From the IMG/VR virus record IMGVR_UViG_3300046780_000235, positions 1 through 21,649 of that record: a DNA stretch of 21,649 bases. One strand, 5' to 3'. Of this stretch, positions 1-8,291 are shown piece by piece. The position numbers and the translations under genes were made by a program. A model generated the notes under the pieces. The model worked only from the letters and a program-made list of their open reading frames with translations, ran no database searches and was not told the DNA's origin. Origin of the DNA: a virus. The number at the start of each line of letters is the position of its first letter. Positions within the stretch are counted from its first letter, which is position 1.

Positions 1-1736
1 TGCACGTCCACGGAACCGTCTGGATAGACCTTGATCACTTTCTTCTGACCGCCCTGATAGGGCACCATATCCCCGACTTTCAACTTCGGCGCGGCTGGTG
101 GTGCCACGCCACCAGCGGGAGGTGTCTGGAACTGCGTGCTCTCCACACCCAACTGCGACAGCATCTCATTCCGAGCGGACTGCGCAAGATTCAGGTTATA
201 GCGCACTTGCTTGATCGAATCGTCTAGCACCTTCTGCGTCCAGTCAGCGGAGAGATTTTTCGCTGCCAACCCAAAGGCATGATCAGTAGGAGAGTTGCCG
301 CCCATGATGCCCTGTCCGAGTTCGCTCGTCACATCCGCGATCTGCCCCTCAAGCCGTTGGGCCACGCTCGCCGCTTCTGGCCCATAGAGACCGTTCTGCG
401 CGGCGGTCAACGAAGCACGATTCAGCACCTTAATACCCCACCGAGAGGCGTTCTGCGACCATTGCTGATTGAGTTCGTCGAGTTTGTCCAGCGACGCCGA
501 TGCCTTGTTGATGACTTGTGAGAGCCGCAACTGTGACGCGCCATTCAACGACTTAATCGCCGCTTGCGTCGCCGTCCATTCTCGCGTCAGTTTGCCGGTA
601 TCGACACCCATGCGCTGCAGTTCGGCATTGAGCGCCATGCCCTGTTCTGTCAGTCGTGACCCGACAAGAATCGATGGACTCAGCCCCTCGCCAGTGTCCA
701 CGAACTGCTTAATGCCTTGTGCGACCGTCCGCGCATCGGCCCGCTTCTGGCCTTCACCTGGGGTCAAGCCGCCCTGATTCGGATGCAGAATCCGCAACGC
801 CGCAGCGGCCACAGGATCGCCTTGAGCGGCCTTCAACGCCAACTCGGTCTCTGTCGGCGCACGAGGCGTCGTTTCCTTCGTCGGCTTCAGCCGTTCCAAC
901 GTGGCTGCAGAGTTCTTCGCCGTTGGTGTCTCTTGTGGCGTGCCGAGCGTGGCAGCGTCCTGCGCTAAATCAATCTCAGTCGTTTTTACTGGAGGCGCAA
1001 TCTTCTCTGGTGCCGTGGCGGTAATCTGTCCGGTGCCTTCGTTGTAGATCGATCCACCAGCCCCGACAGTTCCAAACTTCTGTTCCTTCGGCTGCGTCCC
1101 GTATTGGATGATGGCCTTGAAGAGGTCTTCCGGCGAGTGCCCCTGATTCAGGCCAGCCATGAACTTGTTCACATCATCCGCGCTCGCAATCCCGTTGGCC
1201 TGCGCCCACTTCAATGTGGTCAGCGCCGTCGTCGGAGTCAGCGGATTATCCGGCGTGGCCGACCCCAGCACGAGCTTGGCGACCTTCACCTGATGATCCA
1301 GTTGCGACTGCCGAAACTCCGACACGACCGAGTTACCCTGCTTGAACGCCTGCATCACGCGCTGCTGCGTCTCGGGATTCACGTTCGCTTCAGCCATCTT
1401 CTGCGTCAGGCTGTTCAGCTTCTCTTCGTCAAACTTGATCGAGCCATCCGCGTCCGGCCGCGTCGTATACGCGAAAATCTGATTCGCGTTGAACTCGTCG
1501 TCTTGGAACTTCTTCTGTTGCTGAAGGGCGTTCTGCCGGATCTGGTTCTCCGTATCCAGCACCTTCGCTTTCTGGATGTCCACCGGCAACTGTCCGAGGC
1601 TCTGCAGCGCCCCGCTCCAAATCTGCGCATTATTCTGCTGCGCTCGCGCTTGGATGTCGGCGCTCCGCTGCAGACCCTCAGCCTGGATCTGCCCCTGGCG
1701 CAGAATCGTCTCGGCAATCCGATCCGCGGCGCCCAC
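1..1736 (-). CDS. Large virion/DNA-ejection protein, 3' end outside window
   Basis: An uninterrupted minus-strand frame of 578 codons runs off the left edge without a stop. The GTG start overlaps the TAG of the upstream gene (TAGTG). The N-terminal ~150 residues are Gln/Ala-rich and predicted helical. A Pro/Thr-rich linker lies at about 242-300. A second helical domain spans about 310-530 and includes the stretch GNSPTDHAFGLAAKNL (480-495). Near the edge is a small beta-like module: a PPAAP linker, then KVGDMVPYQGG (553-563) and a YPDGSV strand (571-576). Size, composition and position as last gene of the ejection-protein block match the place of P22 gp16/gp20. No lytic transglycosylase motif is visible. 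The function is inferred from position and architecture; the reading frame itself is certain. Plus-strand frames here are shadows. Confidence 0.75.
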   Translation of the reverse strand, partial: MGAADRIAETILRQGQIQAEGLQRSADIQARAQQNNAQIWSGALQSLGQLPVDIQKAKVLDTENQIRQNALQQQKKFQDDEFNANQIFAYTTRPDADGSIKFDEEKLNSLTQKMAEANVNPETQQRVMQAFKQGNSVVSEFRQSQLDHQVKVAKLVLGSATPDNPLTPTTALTTLKWAQANGIASADDVNKFMAGLNQGHSPEDLFKAIIQYGTQPKEQKFGTVGAGGSIYNEGTGQITATAPEKIAPPVKTTEIDLAQDAATLGTPQETPTAKNSAATLERLKPTKETTPRAPTETELALKAAQGDPVAAAALRILHPNQGGLTPGEGQKRADARTVAQGIKQFVDTGEGLSPSILVGSRLTEQGMALNAELQRMGVDTGKLTREWTATQAAIKSLNGASQLRLSQVINKASASLDKLDELNQQWSQNASRWGIKVLNRASLTAAQNGLYGPEAASVAQRLEGQIADVTSELGQGIMGGNSPTDHAFGLAAKNLSADWTQKVLDDSIKQVRYNLNLAQSARNEMLSQLGVESTQFQTPPAGGVAPPAAPKLKVGDMVPYQGGQKKVIKVYPDGSVDV

Positions 1737-2545
1737 TATTGATTCCCCGTGCTGGTCGCAGAAAGACCCAGCTTACTGAGGTCCAGTAAATTTGAACTGT
1801 TCTGCTGCTTCGTCTGGTTCTGGAGCTGCGCCAGTGGCAGATACCCCAAGCCAAGCGCCGCCTGAATGTTGCTCTGCCCAATCGCCTGCTGGGTGCGGCC
1901 GTTCAAGAGCGTCCCTTTCGCCGCGGCCCCCGCCATCATGCGCCGGTTGTTCTCATCCAGCGCAAACTGGATCCCCGGCATGTTCATCGCTTCGGCTTCT
2001 GTCGGCACGGTCGCATACAGCGAGCCGAAGCCGCCCATGCCCCCGCCGCTCTCGGCGCTATTACGCGCATCCCCTTGGCCGTAATACGTGCCGCCCCACG
2101 CATCACCCTTCGCGTTACTCTTCGCGATCCAGTTGCCGCCGCTGTCGAGCACCCGATAGACCTGCCCATTAATGGTCAGCGAATCCATGCGGCCAAATTC
2201 ATCCGTGAGGCCGGGGGAGACTTGATATCCCTTGGCCTGCAACTGCGCCATGAGCGCATTGATAGCCGTATGATCTTTGTTGTCATTCGTGTTGGCGCCA
2301 TTCGGCAACGACGGGGCCAGTGCCTGAATATCGGCTTCGATATTCCCGCCACCGGCCGCCCCGGTCGCAGGCGTCGTCGGCGTGATCCCCGCGTTCGGAT
2401 CAGACTTATTCACCGTGCCGCTGACCGGACCGGGCTGCGCCTGCACGGGGCCGGGTTGATTCACGCGGCTGTTGCTGCCGAAACCCCCTGGACGGATGCC
2501 GCTGCTCGACGACGGTTGATTCGCCGGATCGTCAAAGAAGCCCAC
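1736..2545 (-). CDS. DNA transfer / ejection-type virion protein (269 aa)
   Basis: GTG start two bases after the upstream TAA, with GGGAGG in the expected ribosome-binding position. The N-terminus (MGFFDDPANQ) resembles the MGWFDQQAQQ of the preceding gene, which suggests a shared N-terminal signature. Residues 10-70 are a low-complexity Pro/Gly/Ser linker. Residues 92-145 look like a small beta domain. Residues 189-262 carry a pattern I know from phage DNA-transfer proteins: PGIQFALDENN, then MMAGAAAKGTLLNGRTQQAI, then a helical tail ending LDLSKLGLSATSTGNQ. It probably sits inside the head and is ejected with the DNA, as P22 gp7, gp20 and gp16 are. Which P22 protein it replaces cannot be decided. 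It overlaps the next gene by one base. Confidence 0.75.
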   Translation of the reverse strand: MGFFDDPANQPSSSSGIRPGGFGSNSRVNQPGPVQAQPGPVSGTVNKSDPNAGITPTTPATGAAGGGNIEADIQALAPSLPNGANTNDNKDHTAINALMAQLQAKGYQVSPGLTDEFGRMDSLTINGQVYRVLDSGGNWIAKSNAKGDAWGGTYYGQGDARNSAESGGGMGGFGSLYATVPTEAEAMNMPGIQFALDENNRRMMAGAAAKGTLLNGRTQQAIGQSNIQAALGLGYLPLAQLQNQTKQQNSSNLLDLSKLGLSATSTGNQ

Positions 2546-2547
2546 GG

Positions 2548-3372
2548 TTAGCCTCCCATCGCCATCGTGGCGCCTTTGCTGAGCCAGTGCGCGAGATCAG
2601 ACTGCGGGATCGCTTTCATGGAGCCATCCGGCCCGCGCAGATTGACCATGCCGGATTGATTCAGCGCATTAGAAACCGTTGCTCCAATCGGCCCGCCCAT
2701 GTTGGGTTGCGACCCGACACCATTCAGCGCATTACCGACCGTCGCGGCGATAGGTCCACCGCCGAGCGCTTGCAAGGAGCCCATCGGCTGATTGATCGGC
2801 TGGCCGCTGCCACGGTTGCCCTGATCACCGCTGATCAGCGGCATGCCAGTCGAATCCTTGCCGCCGCCGAAGATCGGCCCATTCGGCTGATAGACCGGCG
2901 CATTCCCAGGCATCGCTTGCCACGCGGCCATGCGACCCGCAAGAATATTCATCTCGTTCCGTGTCGGATCATTCGGATCCGGTGGACCAAAGTCTCTGAA
3001 ATACTTCTGGCTCTCCGGCAGGAGTTCGTTATACCGCTTGACGGTGTTGTCGTAGTCCTGCTGCGTCATCGGACCACCGTTGCCGTTGTCAGCAATGGGC
3101 CGCATATTAGGAGGGGGATTCCAGAAGCCACCACCACCTGGGAAGCCAGTATTAGGCCACGGGGCATCAAATCCCGGCGTGCCAGCCTGTCCCCCACCGG
3201 GCATTAAGTCTCGCATCGGCTGCGGCAGCATCCCCGGCACCGGCTGCGGGCCACTTTGCGGAGGCTGCACGGGATTGTAAATCGGCGCGTTGCGCCCAAC
3301 CCCGCCACCGAGCGCCGCGAGCGATCCAGACTGCTGGGGCATCTGCTGCGCCTGCTGATCAAACCAGCCCAT
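2548..3372 (-). CDS. Pro/Gly-rich virion protein, ejection block (274 aa)
   Basis: The ATG overlaps the upstream TAA (TAATG). N-terminal MGWFD signature, then a long Gly/Pro/Asn/Gln-rich, probably disordered region. A short charged segment at about 100-150 (QQDYDNTVKRYNELLPESQK) could form a helix. There is an internal near-repeat, GGPIAATVGNALN followed about 20 residues on by GGPIGATVSNALN, and a GSLxALGGG motif occurs twice. The last 33 residues (VNLRGPDG, then IPQSDLAHWLSKGA) match the C-terminus of the upstream 190-aa protein in pattern. No enzyme motif is seen. Context suggests an internal head or ejection protein; the exact role is unknown. Confidence 0.65.
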   Translation of the reverse strand: MGWFDQQAQQMPQQSGSLAALGGGVGRNAPIYNPVQPPQSGPQPVPGMLPQPMRDLMPGGGQAGTPGFDAPWPNTGFPGGGGFWNPPPNMRPIADNGNGGPMTQQDYDNTVKRYNELLPESQKYFRDFGPPDPNDPTRNEMNILAGRMAAWQAMPGNAPVYQPNGPIFGGGKDSTGMPLISGDQGNRGSGQPINQPMGSLQALGGGPIAATVGNALNGVGSQPNMGGPIGATVSNALNQSGMVNLRGPDGSMKAIPQSDLAHWLSKGATMAMGG

Positions 3373-3944
3373 TACGCCACCACCTTTGCGCCTTGCGAGA
3401 TGTAATACTGCGCCTGACTCGCTGGCACCGTCTGCGTTTCCTTGCCATCCGGCGACTGCAGTCGCACGCTGCTCTGACTCAGGTTCGCCGTGCTCGACGG
3501 ATTCTGCGCGTCAAGCCGCTGCTGGTTTGCGGTCAGATTCGGCATGCCTTGCGGCTGGCCCTGATAGGCGCTCATGTCTGCCGAATCAATAAACCCAGAG
3601 GTCGAGCCGCTGGGATTGCGTGTCGGGTTCTGAATGCCCAACGAACCCGTGCTGATCGGCGGCGGGGCGATGTTCCCTGGCGTCACGCCCAAGCCTGATC
3701 CGAGCGCCGCCAACGCCCCTGCGCCCATGTTCTGATAGGGCGCCACGGCTTTCTGCGTGTTGGCGTATTGCTGCTTCTGAAACTCCAGCGCCTTCTCAGT
3801 CGCCTGCTCTTGAGCCGTGGTCGCGCCTTCTTGGGCTTTCGCCTGCGTCTCTGCGGCCTTCGTCTGCCCATGCGCGGCAATGGCTGCGCCGCCGACGGTG
3901 CCGCCCACGGCCGCTACTGTCGTAATAATCGCCGCTGTGGTCAT
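3372..3944 (-). CDS. gp7-like DNA transfer/ejection protein (190 aa)
   Basis: I start at the ATG of MTTAAIITTVAAV because it forms an ATGA overlap with the upstream stop; an ATG two codons earlier is possible. Residues 1-25 are a hydrophobic Ala/Gly/Thr segment that could insert in a membrane. Residues 28-66 are an Ala/Gln/Glu-rich coiled coil. Then comes PYQNMGAGALAALGSGLG (about 70-87), typical of phage DNA-transfer proteins. The rest is low complexity, and the C-terminal 33 residues carry SPDG and VPASQAQYYISQGAKVV. A membrane-active N-terminus plus coiled coil fits a protein expelled from the head to help form a conduit, as P22 gp7 does. First gene of the ejection block. Confidence 0.7.
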   Translation of the reverse strand: MTTAAIITTVAAVGGTVGGAAIAAHGQTKAAETQAKAQEGATTAQEQATEKALEFQKQQYANTQKAVAPYQNMGAGALAALGSGLGVTPGNIAPPPISTGSLGIQNPTRNPSGSTSGFIDSADMSAYQGQPQGMPNLTANQQRLDAQNPSSTANLSQSSVRLQSPDGKETQTVPASQAQYYISQGAKVVA

Positions 3945-4612
3945 ACACATGCTGCACCGTCCTTGAACCGGCCAAACATCACCTGGATCAGCCGCGCATC
4001 CAACCCGTGGCCATAGTTGTCGTGAATCGCCCGCGAGTGAAAGGCCGGCGCCTCAAACCAGACCAGCCGGTTAAATCGCGCCTCGACATAGCTCCAGCGG
4101 TCCCATTGCCGATCATCCCGCCAGGCCAAGCCTTCCGCCTGCGCCTCTTCAGCCGTCCGCGCCTGCACTTGTGTGGCCCCGGTCATCCGGTGCCGCCAGA
4201 ACAGCGTCCCATCACCCGCCGCCGGCTTCGGATTGAGATAGAGGATGCCCGTCCACTGGCCCATATCGGTATCCGTATGGATGTAGTTAGGCTCCGACTG
4301 CCCTTCAGGACTCAGCCGCGCAAAGGTCAAGGTCGGCTCACAGGCAGGCAACAGGTTGACCAGCGCATCCCGCACCGGATCCATCGGCAGTTCCGCGAGA
4401 CCGTGAAAGATCGCCGGACCAACCACCACCGACCCGAAGGTCTGCTCAAGCACATATTCCCGATAGGCCAGCGGCTCGAGCAGCACGTCATCGAAGACCT
4501 TCACGACCGGCGCGGCCGGATTCCAGCAGTCAGGAAATACGCCGATCGCATGGTTTGTCCGTTCCTGCGCCTGCTCCGCGCACATCCCGGCGAGGTCCGC
4601 AAAGGGCATCAT
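3941..4612 (-). CDS. 2OG-Fe(II) oxygenase-like protein (DUF6445 type, 223 aa)
   Basis: The pattern fits the DUF6445 branch of the 2-oxoglutarate/Fe(II) dioxygenase fold found in phages. IHTD (H112, D114) would give the HxD metal ligands, followed by WTGILYLNP and GDGTLFWRHR. FHSR (H192) would supply the distal His, and a basic residue near LIQVMFGR (R207) could bind 2-oxoglutarate. The likely reaction is hydroxylation, substrate unknown. It overlaps the GNAT stop by ATGA and lies two genes after a collagen-like fibre, so a fibre Pro, Lys or Thr side chain is an attractive but unproven substrate. Family assignment is from memory of the motif; catalytic activity is inferred. Confidence 0.75.
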   Translation of the reverse strand: MMPFADLAGMCAEQAQERTNHAIGVFPDCWNPAAPVVKVFDDVLLEPLAYREYVLEQTFGSVVVGPAIFHGLAELPMDPVRDALVNLLPACEPTLTFARLSPEGQSEPNYIHTDTDMGQWTGILYLNPKPAAGDGTLFWRHRMTGATQVQARTAEEAQAEGLAWRDDRQWDRWSYVEARFNRLVWFEAPAFHSRAIHDNYGHGLDARLIQVMFGRFKDGAACV

Positions 4613-5046
4613 GCGAGCACCTTCTCGAAGGACCGCTCCACTGCATGAAAGCCCAGCCGCTGATACAACTGCTCCACTTCAACGGTCGGGGCCACGGTCT
4701 GCAACCGCAGCGCGTGCCGGTCTCGTGCCCACCGTTCCCCGGCCTTCAGGAGCCGCAGGCCGAGCGTGCCCCGCGCCGAGGGCTGGACATACCAGAACAA
4801 CTCCGCGACCGTCCACAGGCCAGACAGGGGGTGTGCAAAGGCCGTCAGGCCCAGCATCCCGACAATCGCGCCAGCCTCCCGAGCGACTAAGATCGTGCCG
4901 GTGCCCGAGGCGATCAGGCTCGCCGCCAGCACCCGCATCTGGGCCGGATTCTCCGGCAGGAGGTCCGCATAGACCGCCGCCCGAAACTCGCAGCCGAGCG
5001 CCACGAGCGCATCCAAGTCGGCAGAGACCGCCGGCTCAATGGTCAT
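4609..5046 (-). CDS. GNAT-family N-acetyltransferase (145 aa)
   Basis: Single-domain GNAT of normal length. Seen in order: N-terminal strand and helix; ILVAREAGAIVGMLGL (52-67, the beta2-beta3 hairpin); AELFWYVQPSARGTLGLRLL (81-100, acetyl-CoA pyrophosphate loop with R92, G93, G96); and LYQRLGF (127-133), the usual C-terminal motif. It probably transfers an acyl group from a CoA thioester to an amine. GNATs recur in late operons of short-tailed phages, targets mostly unknown. Here the gene follows a collagen-like fibre gene and overlaps the oxygenase gene (ATGA). There is no Shine-Dalgarno before its ATG; an 11-codon micro-ORF ending on its start may provide coupled translation. Confidence 0.88.
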   Translation of the reverse strand: MTIEPAVSADLDALVALGCEFRAAVYADLLPENPAQMRVLAASLIASGTGTILVAREAGAIVGMLGLTAFAHPLSGLWTVAELFWYVQPSARGTLGLRLLKAGERWARDRHALRLQTVAPTVEVEQLYQRLGFHAVERSFEKVLA

Positions 5047-5078
5047 GAATGTGTAACCGAAGTATACGCCTGAGCCAT
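5043..5078 (-). CDS. Possible 11-codon coupling micro-ORF
   Basis: Encodes [11 protein letters not shown]. Its ATG overlaps the TGA of the upstream fibre gene (TGATG) and its TGA overlaps the ATG of the GNAT gene (ATGA), so it exactly fills the only sizeable gap within the operon. The GNAT start has no purine-rich ribosome-binding site, so ribosomes could be handed from fibre gene to micro-ORF to GNAT. The peptide has no recognisable function. Chance is possible for so short a frame. Confidence 0.3.
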   Translation of the reverse strand: MAQAYTSVTHS

Positions 5079-6397
5079 CACGTCACCACGACGGACTGCA
5101 GGGAAATCGTGACGGGATTATTGAACGCCGATCCCGAGGCGTTCTGCACGCCTCCGATCCCGTAATGCGTCGGCGTCAGCCACGTCACCAACGTCTCCGT
5201 CCAGAAGGTGTGATAGGTGATCCCGTCGAGCGAAAAGGAGAACGTCAGATTCGTGCCGTCGTTCGCCTGCCGCATGTAGAACAGGCCGAACCCTGGCCCC
5301 TCGACCGACTGGTCCGCGACAATGGACGTTGCCCCGGACGACGTGACGCTATTCCAGCGCAGCACGCGGAGTCGTGGCACCTGCCCCAATGTGACCGCGG
5401 TCGCCCCAAACCCGAGCAACTTGGTCCCATCATAGAAATAAATCGCCTGCTCCACCCCTGGATCGGTGCGAAACCCCGCCACATAGGCATAGGTCACGAC
5501 ATAGGGCGTGCCGGGTTGGGTCTTCGCAATAAAGCGCACATTCAGGGACGCGTTAAATGCGATATTGACATCAATCGTCCCGGCGCCGTCCGTCACCGTC
5601 ATATCGGACCCGGCATTGATACTCGTCCAGCCGGACTTCGGTCCTGGCGGCACCGCAATCTTCCCATTCAGGAAATAGGTCCAGGTGGAGGCGCCATCAC
5701 AGCGGGCGAACGGATAGACGCTATCCGTGAAGAAATAAATCTGACCCGTGTCGGGCGATCCGGGCAGGCTAGCGAAGCTCCCCTGCGAGACATTCGCCGC
5801 ACCGGTCGCCCCGCCAGACCCCGCTGGCCCCGTGGGACCCGTTGGGCCGGTCGGGCCCGTGGGGCCGGTGACTTGTGCCGCGGTGCCTTGGGCGCCCGTC
5901 GGTCCTGTGGGACCCGTCGGGCCGGTCGGACCTGTGAGGCCCGTCACCCCCGTGAGGCCCGTAGGACCTAGGGGTCCTGTGGGGCCGGTCGGCCCGGTCG
6001 GGCCCGTGCTTTGCGCGGCCGTGCCCTGCGCACCCGTGGGGCCGGTCGCGCCCGTCGGGCCGGTCGCGCCCGTCAACTGGGCGGCGGTCCCTTGGGGACC
6101 CGTGGAGCCAGTCGGGCCAGATGGGCCCGTGGGGCCTGTCGCCCCAGTCGGACCCGCAGGACCGCCACTCGGGCCGGTGGGGCCCGTGCCACCTGTGGGT
6201 CCCGTCGGGCCGGTATGCCCAGACGGTCCGGATGGCCCCGTCGCCCCCCGCGAACCCGTCGGCCCCGTGGACCCGCTCCCCCCGCTCCCACTCCGCGTGG
6301 ACAACGACTGGAACCACAGATACCACGGCCGGGTCACCCGGTCAGACGGCTCCGCAATCGCCTGCGTAATCGAGGGCAGGGCCGTCGGATTCGCCAC
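5078..6397 (-). CDS. Collagen-like fibre with C-terminal lectin-like domain (439 aa)
   Basis: GTG start overlapping the upstream TAG (TAGTG). Residues 1-35 form an N-terminal region with [11 protein letters not shown], a pattern common at the virion-anchored end of phage fibres. Residues 44-199 are Gly-X-Y repeats, mostly GPT, interrupted by GTAAQ-type breaks at 103, 125 and 171. Residues 200-439 are a beta-rich globular domain resembling a LamG/ConA-type sandwich ([24 protein letters not shown]), plausibly the receptor-binding head. It should trimerise as a collagen triple helix. It lies after the gp10-type region, where P22 has the tail needle gene 26, so it may be a needle or a side fibre. 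GNAT and oxygenase genes follow and may modify it. Confidence 0.85.
   Translation of the reverse strand: MANPTALPSITQAIAEPSDRVTRPWYLWFQSLSTRSGSGGSGSTGPTGSRGATGPSGPSGHTGPTGPTGGTGPTGPSGGPAGPTGATGPTGPSGPTGSTGPQGTAAQLTGATGPTGATGPTGAQGTAAQSTGPTGPTGPTGPLGPTGLTGVTGLTGPTGPTGPTGPTGAQGTAAQVTGPTGPTGPTGPTGPAGSGGATGAANVSQGSFASLPGSPDTGQIYFFTDSVYPFARCDGASTWTYFLNGKIAVPPGPKSGWTSINAGSDMTVTDGAGTIDVNIAFNASLNVRFIAKTQPGTPYVVTYAYVAGFRTDPGVEQAIYFYDGTKLLGFGATAVTLGQVPRLRVLRWNSVTSSGATSIVADQSVEGPGFGLFYMRQANDGTNLTFSFSLDGITYHTFWTETLVTWLTPTHYGIGGVQNASGSAFNNPVTISLQSVVVT
5801..6268 (-). repeat. GPT-rich collagen-like repeat region, fibre 2
   Basis: Imperfect 9-base units coding Gly-Pro-Thr and variants over residues 44-199 of the 439-aa fibre. 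On the plus strand it reads as alternating ggtcccgtc / gggcccgtg / gggccggtc units. Three GTAAQ-type interruptions break the Gly-X-Y phase. Confidence 0.9.
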
Positions 6398-8127
6398 TAA
6401 CTGGTGCCCTCTTCGTAATCGACCGTGAAGTCAATCCAACTCACAAAGACCGGATCGCTCGAGGTCAACTCGACCACCGGATTCCGGGCGCGTCCGAGCC
6501 GGTTCAGATAGGCCCGAGCCGTATACTCCCCGATTTTGCCCGTCGCCATCTGCAGCTCGTCATCCCACGTCGCCCCGCCATCGCGCGACAGGCGAAACAT
6601 CACAATCGGGTTGTAGCCCTGCACCGTCGCCGCCGTCCCCGAGAGGCCATTCCCGGCCTGCATGATCAGTTCGACGCGGCTGATGAACACCCACTTGTTC
6701 AGATCGAACGGCAGCGCGAACCGCCGCAACCGACGAATCGGGTAACTCGTGGACACAATCGGCGGCTGCACCGACTCCACCATGAGCCATGTCCAGCCGA
6801 CTTGGGTGCCCGCAGGAGTGCCCGTGGCGAGGCCGGTGATATCAAGATAATCCGTCGGAGCGCTAAACGTCACCGTGCCATCGTCGGGATCGGTGAATAA
6901 GACCGAATCAATCCCAGATGCCCCGGTCATCGTCAGGGCTGACGCCGTATCGGCAAAGGCTTGGCGCGTCGTGAAGAGATAGGACTTATCCGCGCCGGGA
7001 GACGTGCTCAGATTGACGCAGAAGCCGCGCAGGGTAAACGTATCAATCCCTGCCGGTAACGCGAGCAGCAGTTCCGTTGTGGGATACCGGTCTGGCCGCC
7101 ACGCGGGCGCGGGTGTCGGGGCTTGTGCCGTCGTATAGCCCCACCCGGAGAACATCGCCGAGGCGAAATCGGTCACGCCCGAGTTGTCAGGATTGGACCC
7201 CGCCGAATTGAAGCAGAGAATCGACTGCCCATCCGTCGTGGCCCGAAAGCCAATCGAGGCCGTAATGCAGGACCCAGCCGGCGACGTGGACACCAACTGC
7301 GCCAGTGAGACATAGTCCAACACGTCCACGGGCAGATCAAAGAGGGCAAAGCCGGTCGTCTCGGCATCGCTGATCGTCACCGTCGTATCCACGGTGCCGC
7401 CCGATCCATCCTGCAGCACCGCGTTCTTATAGAGGGCAAAACTGCGGTGCTTCCCCGTGCCAGGGGCCACGGAAATGCGGGCATCCATGCGGAAAATCGA
7501 CCCCGCCGCCGACACGATGCTATGGTGCGCCGCTTGGCCGACCCCCTCCGTGATGGCCGTCCATGCCCCAGACCCACTGAAGGCGGGCGTATAGGCCGTA
7601 TTCGTGGCGCCGATGGAGCTGCCCTCTTGCGAGAAGGGGCATCCATACCCGCTCTCGCCTTCGTCGTCGCTCTCAAACGTCAGCGACCACGCGCACGTCG
7701 GGCCTTGGGCGTTCGGCCCGATGGTCACATCCCTCGACCCGCGCCCTATCTGGACGTAATCCCCCGGCGCAATCGTGACCATGTGCGTCGTATCGGTCGC
7801 GGAGGCTTGGAAGCCATTCTGCACAATCGGCCCCGCCGCAGGCACGGTGCAGGTCAGGGCCGTGGCGATCCCGTTGATATACAGCGTGAAGGGCTGATCG
7901 CCCCAGGCTAGATCCCCAGAGTTACAGACCGGAGCGGCGATTTCTGCGTAGAGGTTCTTAAACGTGCCGGCCACCGACCACGGATAGGAGTAGCGGAAGG
8001 CCGCATTCGCATCAATGTCGTCGCGGCCCCAGATGTTCGTGCCCCGTAAATCGGCAAACTTCGGCAGCGTCGGGCTGCTGTCCACCCACCCCGCCCCGAA
8101 GATTTTGCCCATGATGACTTGCTTCAT
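6397..8127 (-). CDS. Tail/virion protein with gp10-type C-terminal domain (576 aa)
   Basis: ATGA overlap with the preceding 55-aa gene. Residues 1-150 and 150-330 look like beta-sandwich or jelly-roll modules (Gly, Thr and Ser rich, including [14 protein letters not shown] and [10 protein letters not shown]). A Pro/Ala linker ([10 protein letters not shown]) lies at 335-343, followed by a third beta domain at about 345-455. Residues 456-574 resemble the C-terminus of P22 gp10-type stabilisation proteins: [45 protein letters not shown], then a VVELTSSDP strand. The neighbouring gp10-type protein appears to lack that part. I infer a structural tail-hub component; the N-terminal three quarters is unrecognised. 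Confidence 0.7.
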   Translation of the reverse strand: MKQVIMGKIFGAGWVDSSPTLPKFADLRGTNIWGRDDIDANAAFRYSYPWSVAGTFKNLYAEIAAPVCNSGDLAWGDQPFTLYINGIATALTCTVPAAGPIVQNGFQASATDTTHMVTIAPGDYVQIGRGSRDVTIGPNAQGPTCAWSLTFESDDEGESGYGCPFSQEGSSIGATNTAYTPAFSGSGAWTAITEGVGQAAHHSIVSAAGSIFRMDARISVAPGTGKHRSFALYKNAVLQDGSGGTVDTTVTISDAETTGFALFDLPVDVLDYVSLAQLVSTSPAGSCITASIGFRATTDGQSILCFNSAGSNPDNSGVTDFASAMFSGWGYTTAQAPTPAPAWRPDRYPTTELLLALPAGIDTFTLRGFCVNLSTSPGADKSYLFTTRQAFADTASALTMTGASGIDSVLFTDPDDGTVTFSAPTDYLDITGLATGTPAGTQVGWTWLMVESVQPPIVSTSYPIRRLRRFALPFDLNKWVFISRVELIMQAGNGLSGTAATVQGYNPIVMFRLSRDGGATWDDELQMATGKIGEYTARAYLNRLGRARNPVVELTSSDPVFVSWIDFTVDYEEGTS

Positions 8128-8291
8128 GGCTGGATCTGCGTCTGCAGGTCTTCGGGCAGGAGCGCCAGGACTTCCTCAATCCGAACGCCCGACCGTTCAC
8201 AGAGCGCCCGCAGCTTCAACACACGGACCCGGAGATCCCCGAAGCGCTCGAGGCTGCGCTGAAACCGATCCGCAATCTCAGGCGCCTTCAT
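8124..8291 (-). CDS. Small helical protein (55 aa)
   Basis: ATG at 8291 overlaps the gp10-type stop (ATGA) and its TGA overlaps the next ATG (ATGA), so both boundaries are fixed by coupling. The sequence begins MKAPEIADRFQRSLERFGDL and continues with a second amphipathic helix (VLKLRALCERSGVRIEEVL) and a short acidic/Gln tail. It is charged, soluble and predicted all helical. No family is recognised. Sitting between the two halves of what looks like a split gp10, it may be an assembly partner. In P22 the gene after 10 encodes the coiled-coil tail needle gp26, but this protein is far too short to be one. Confidence 0.75.
   Translation of the reverse strand: MKAPEIADRFQRSLERFGDLRVRVLKLRALCERSGVRIEEVLALLPEDLQTQIQP

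Noticed and set aside
1104-1742. Plus-strand frame of 212 codons and several others in 279-1024
   Set aside because: The minus strand is open from 1736 to the left edge with a sensible helical protein and a coupled GTG start; the plus frames are Arg-rich shadows.
5043-5078. Terminator or promoter in the largest gap within the operon
   Set aside because: No stem followed by a T-run on the minus strand and no -35/-10 pair with proper spacing; only a short GTATAC palindrome.
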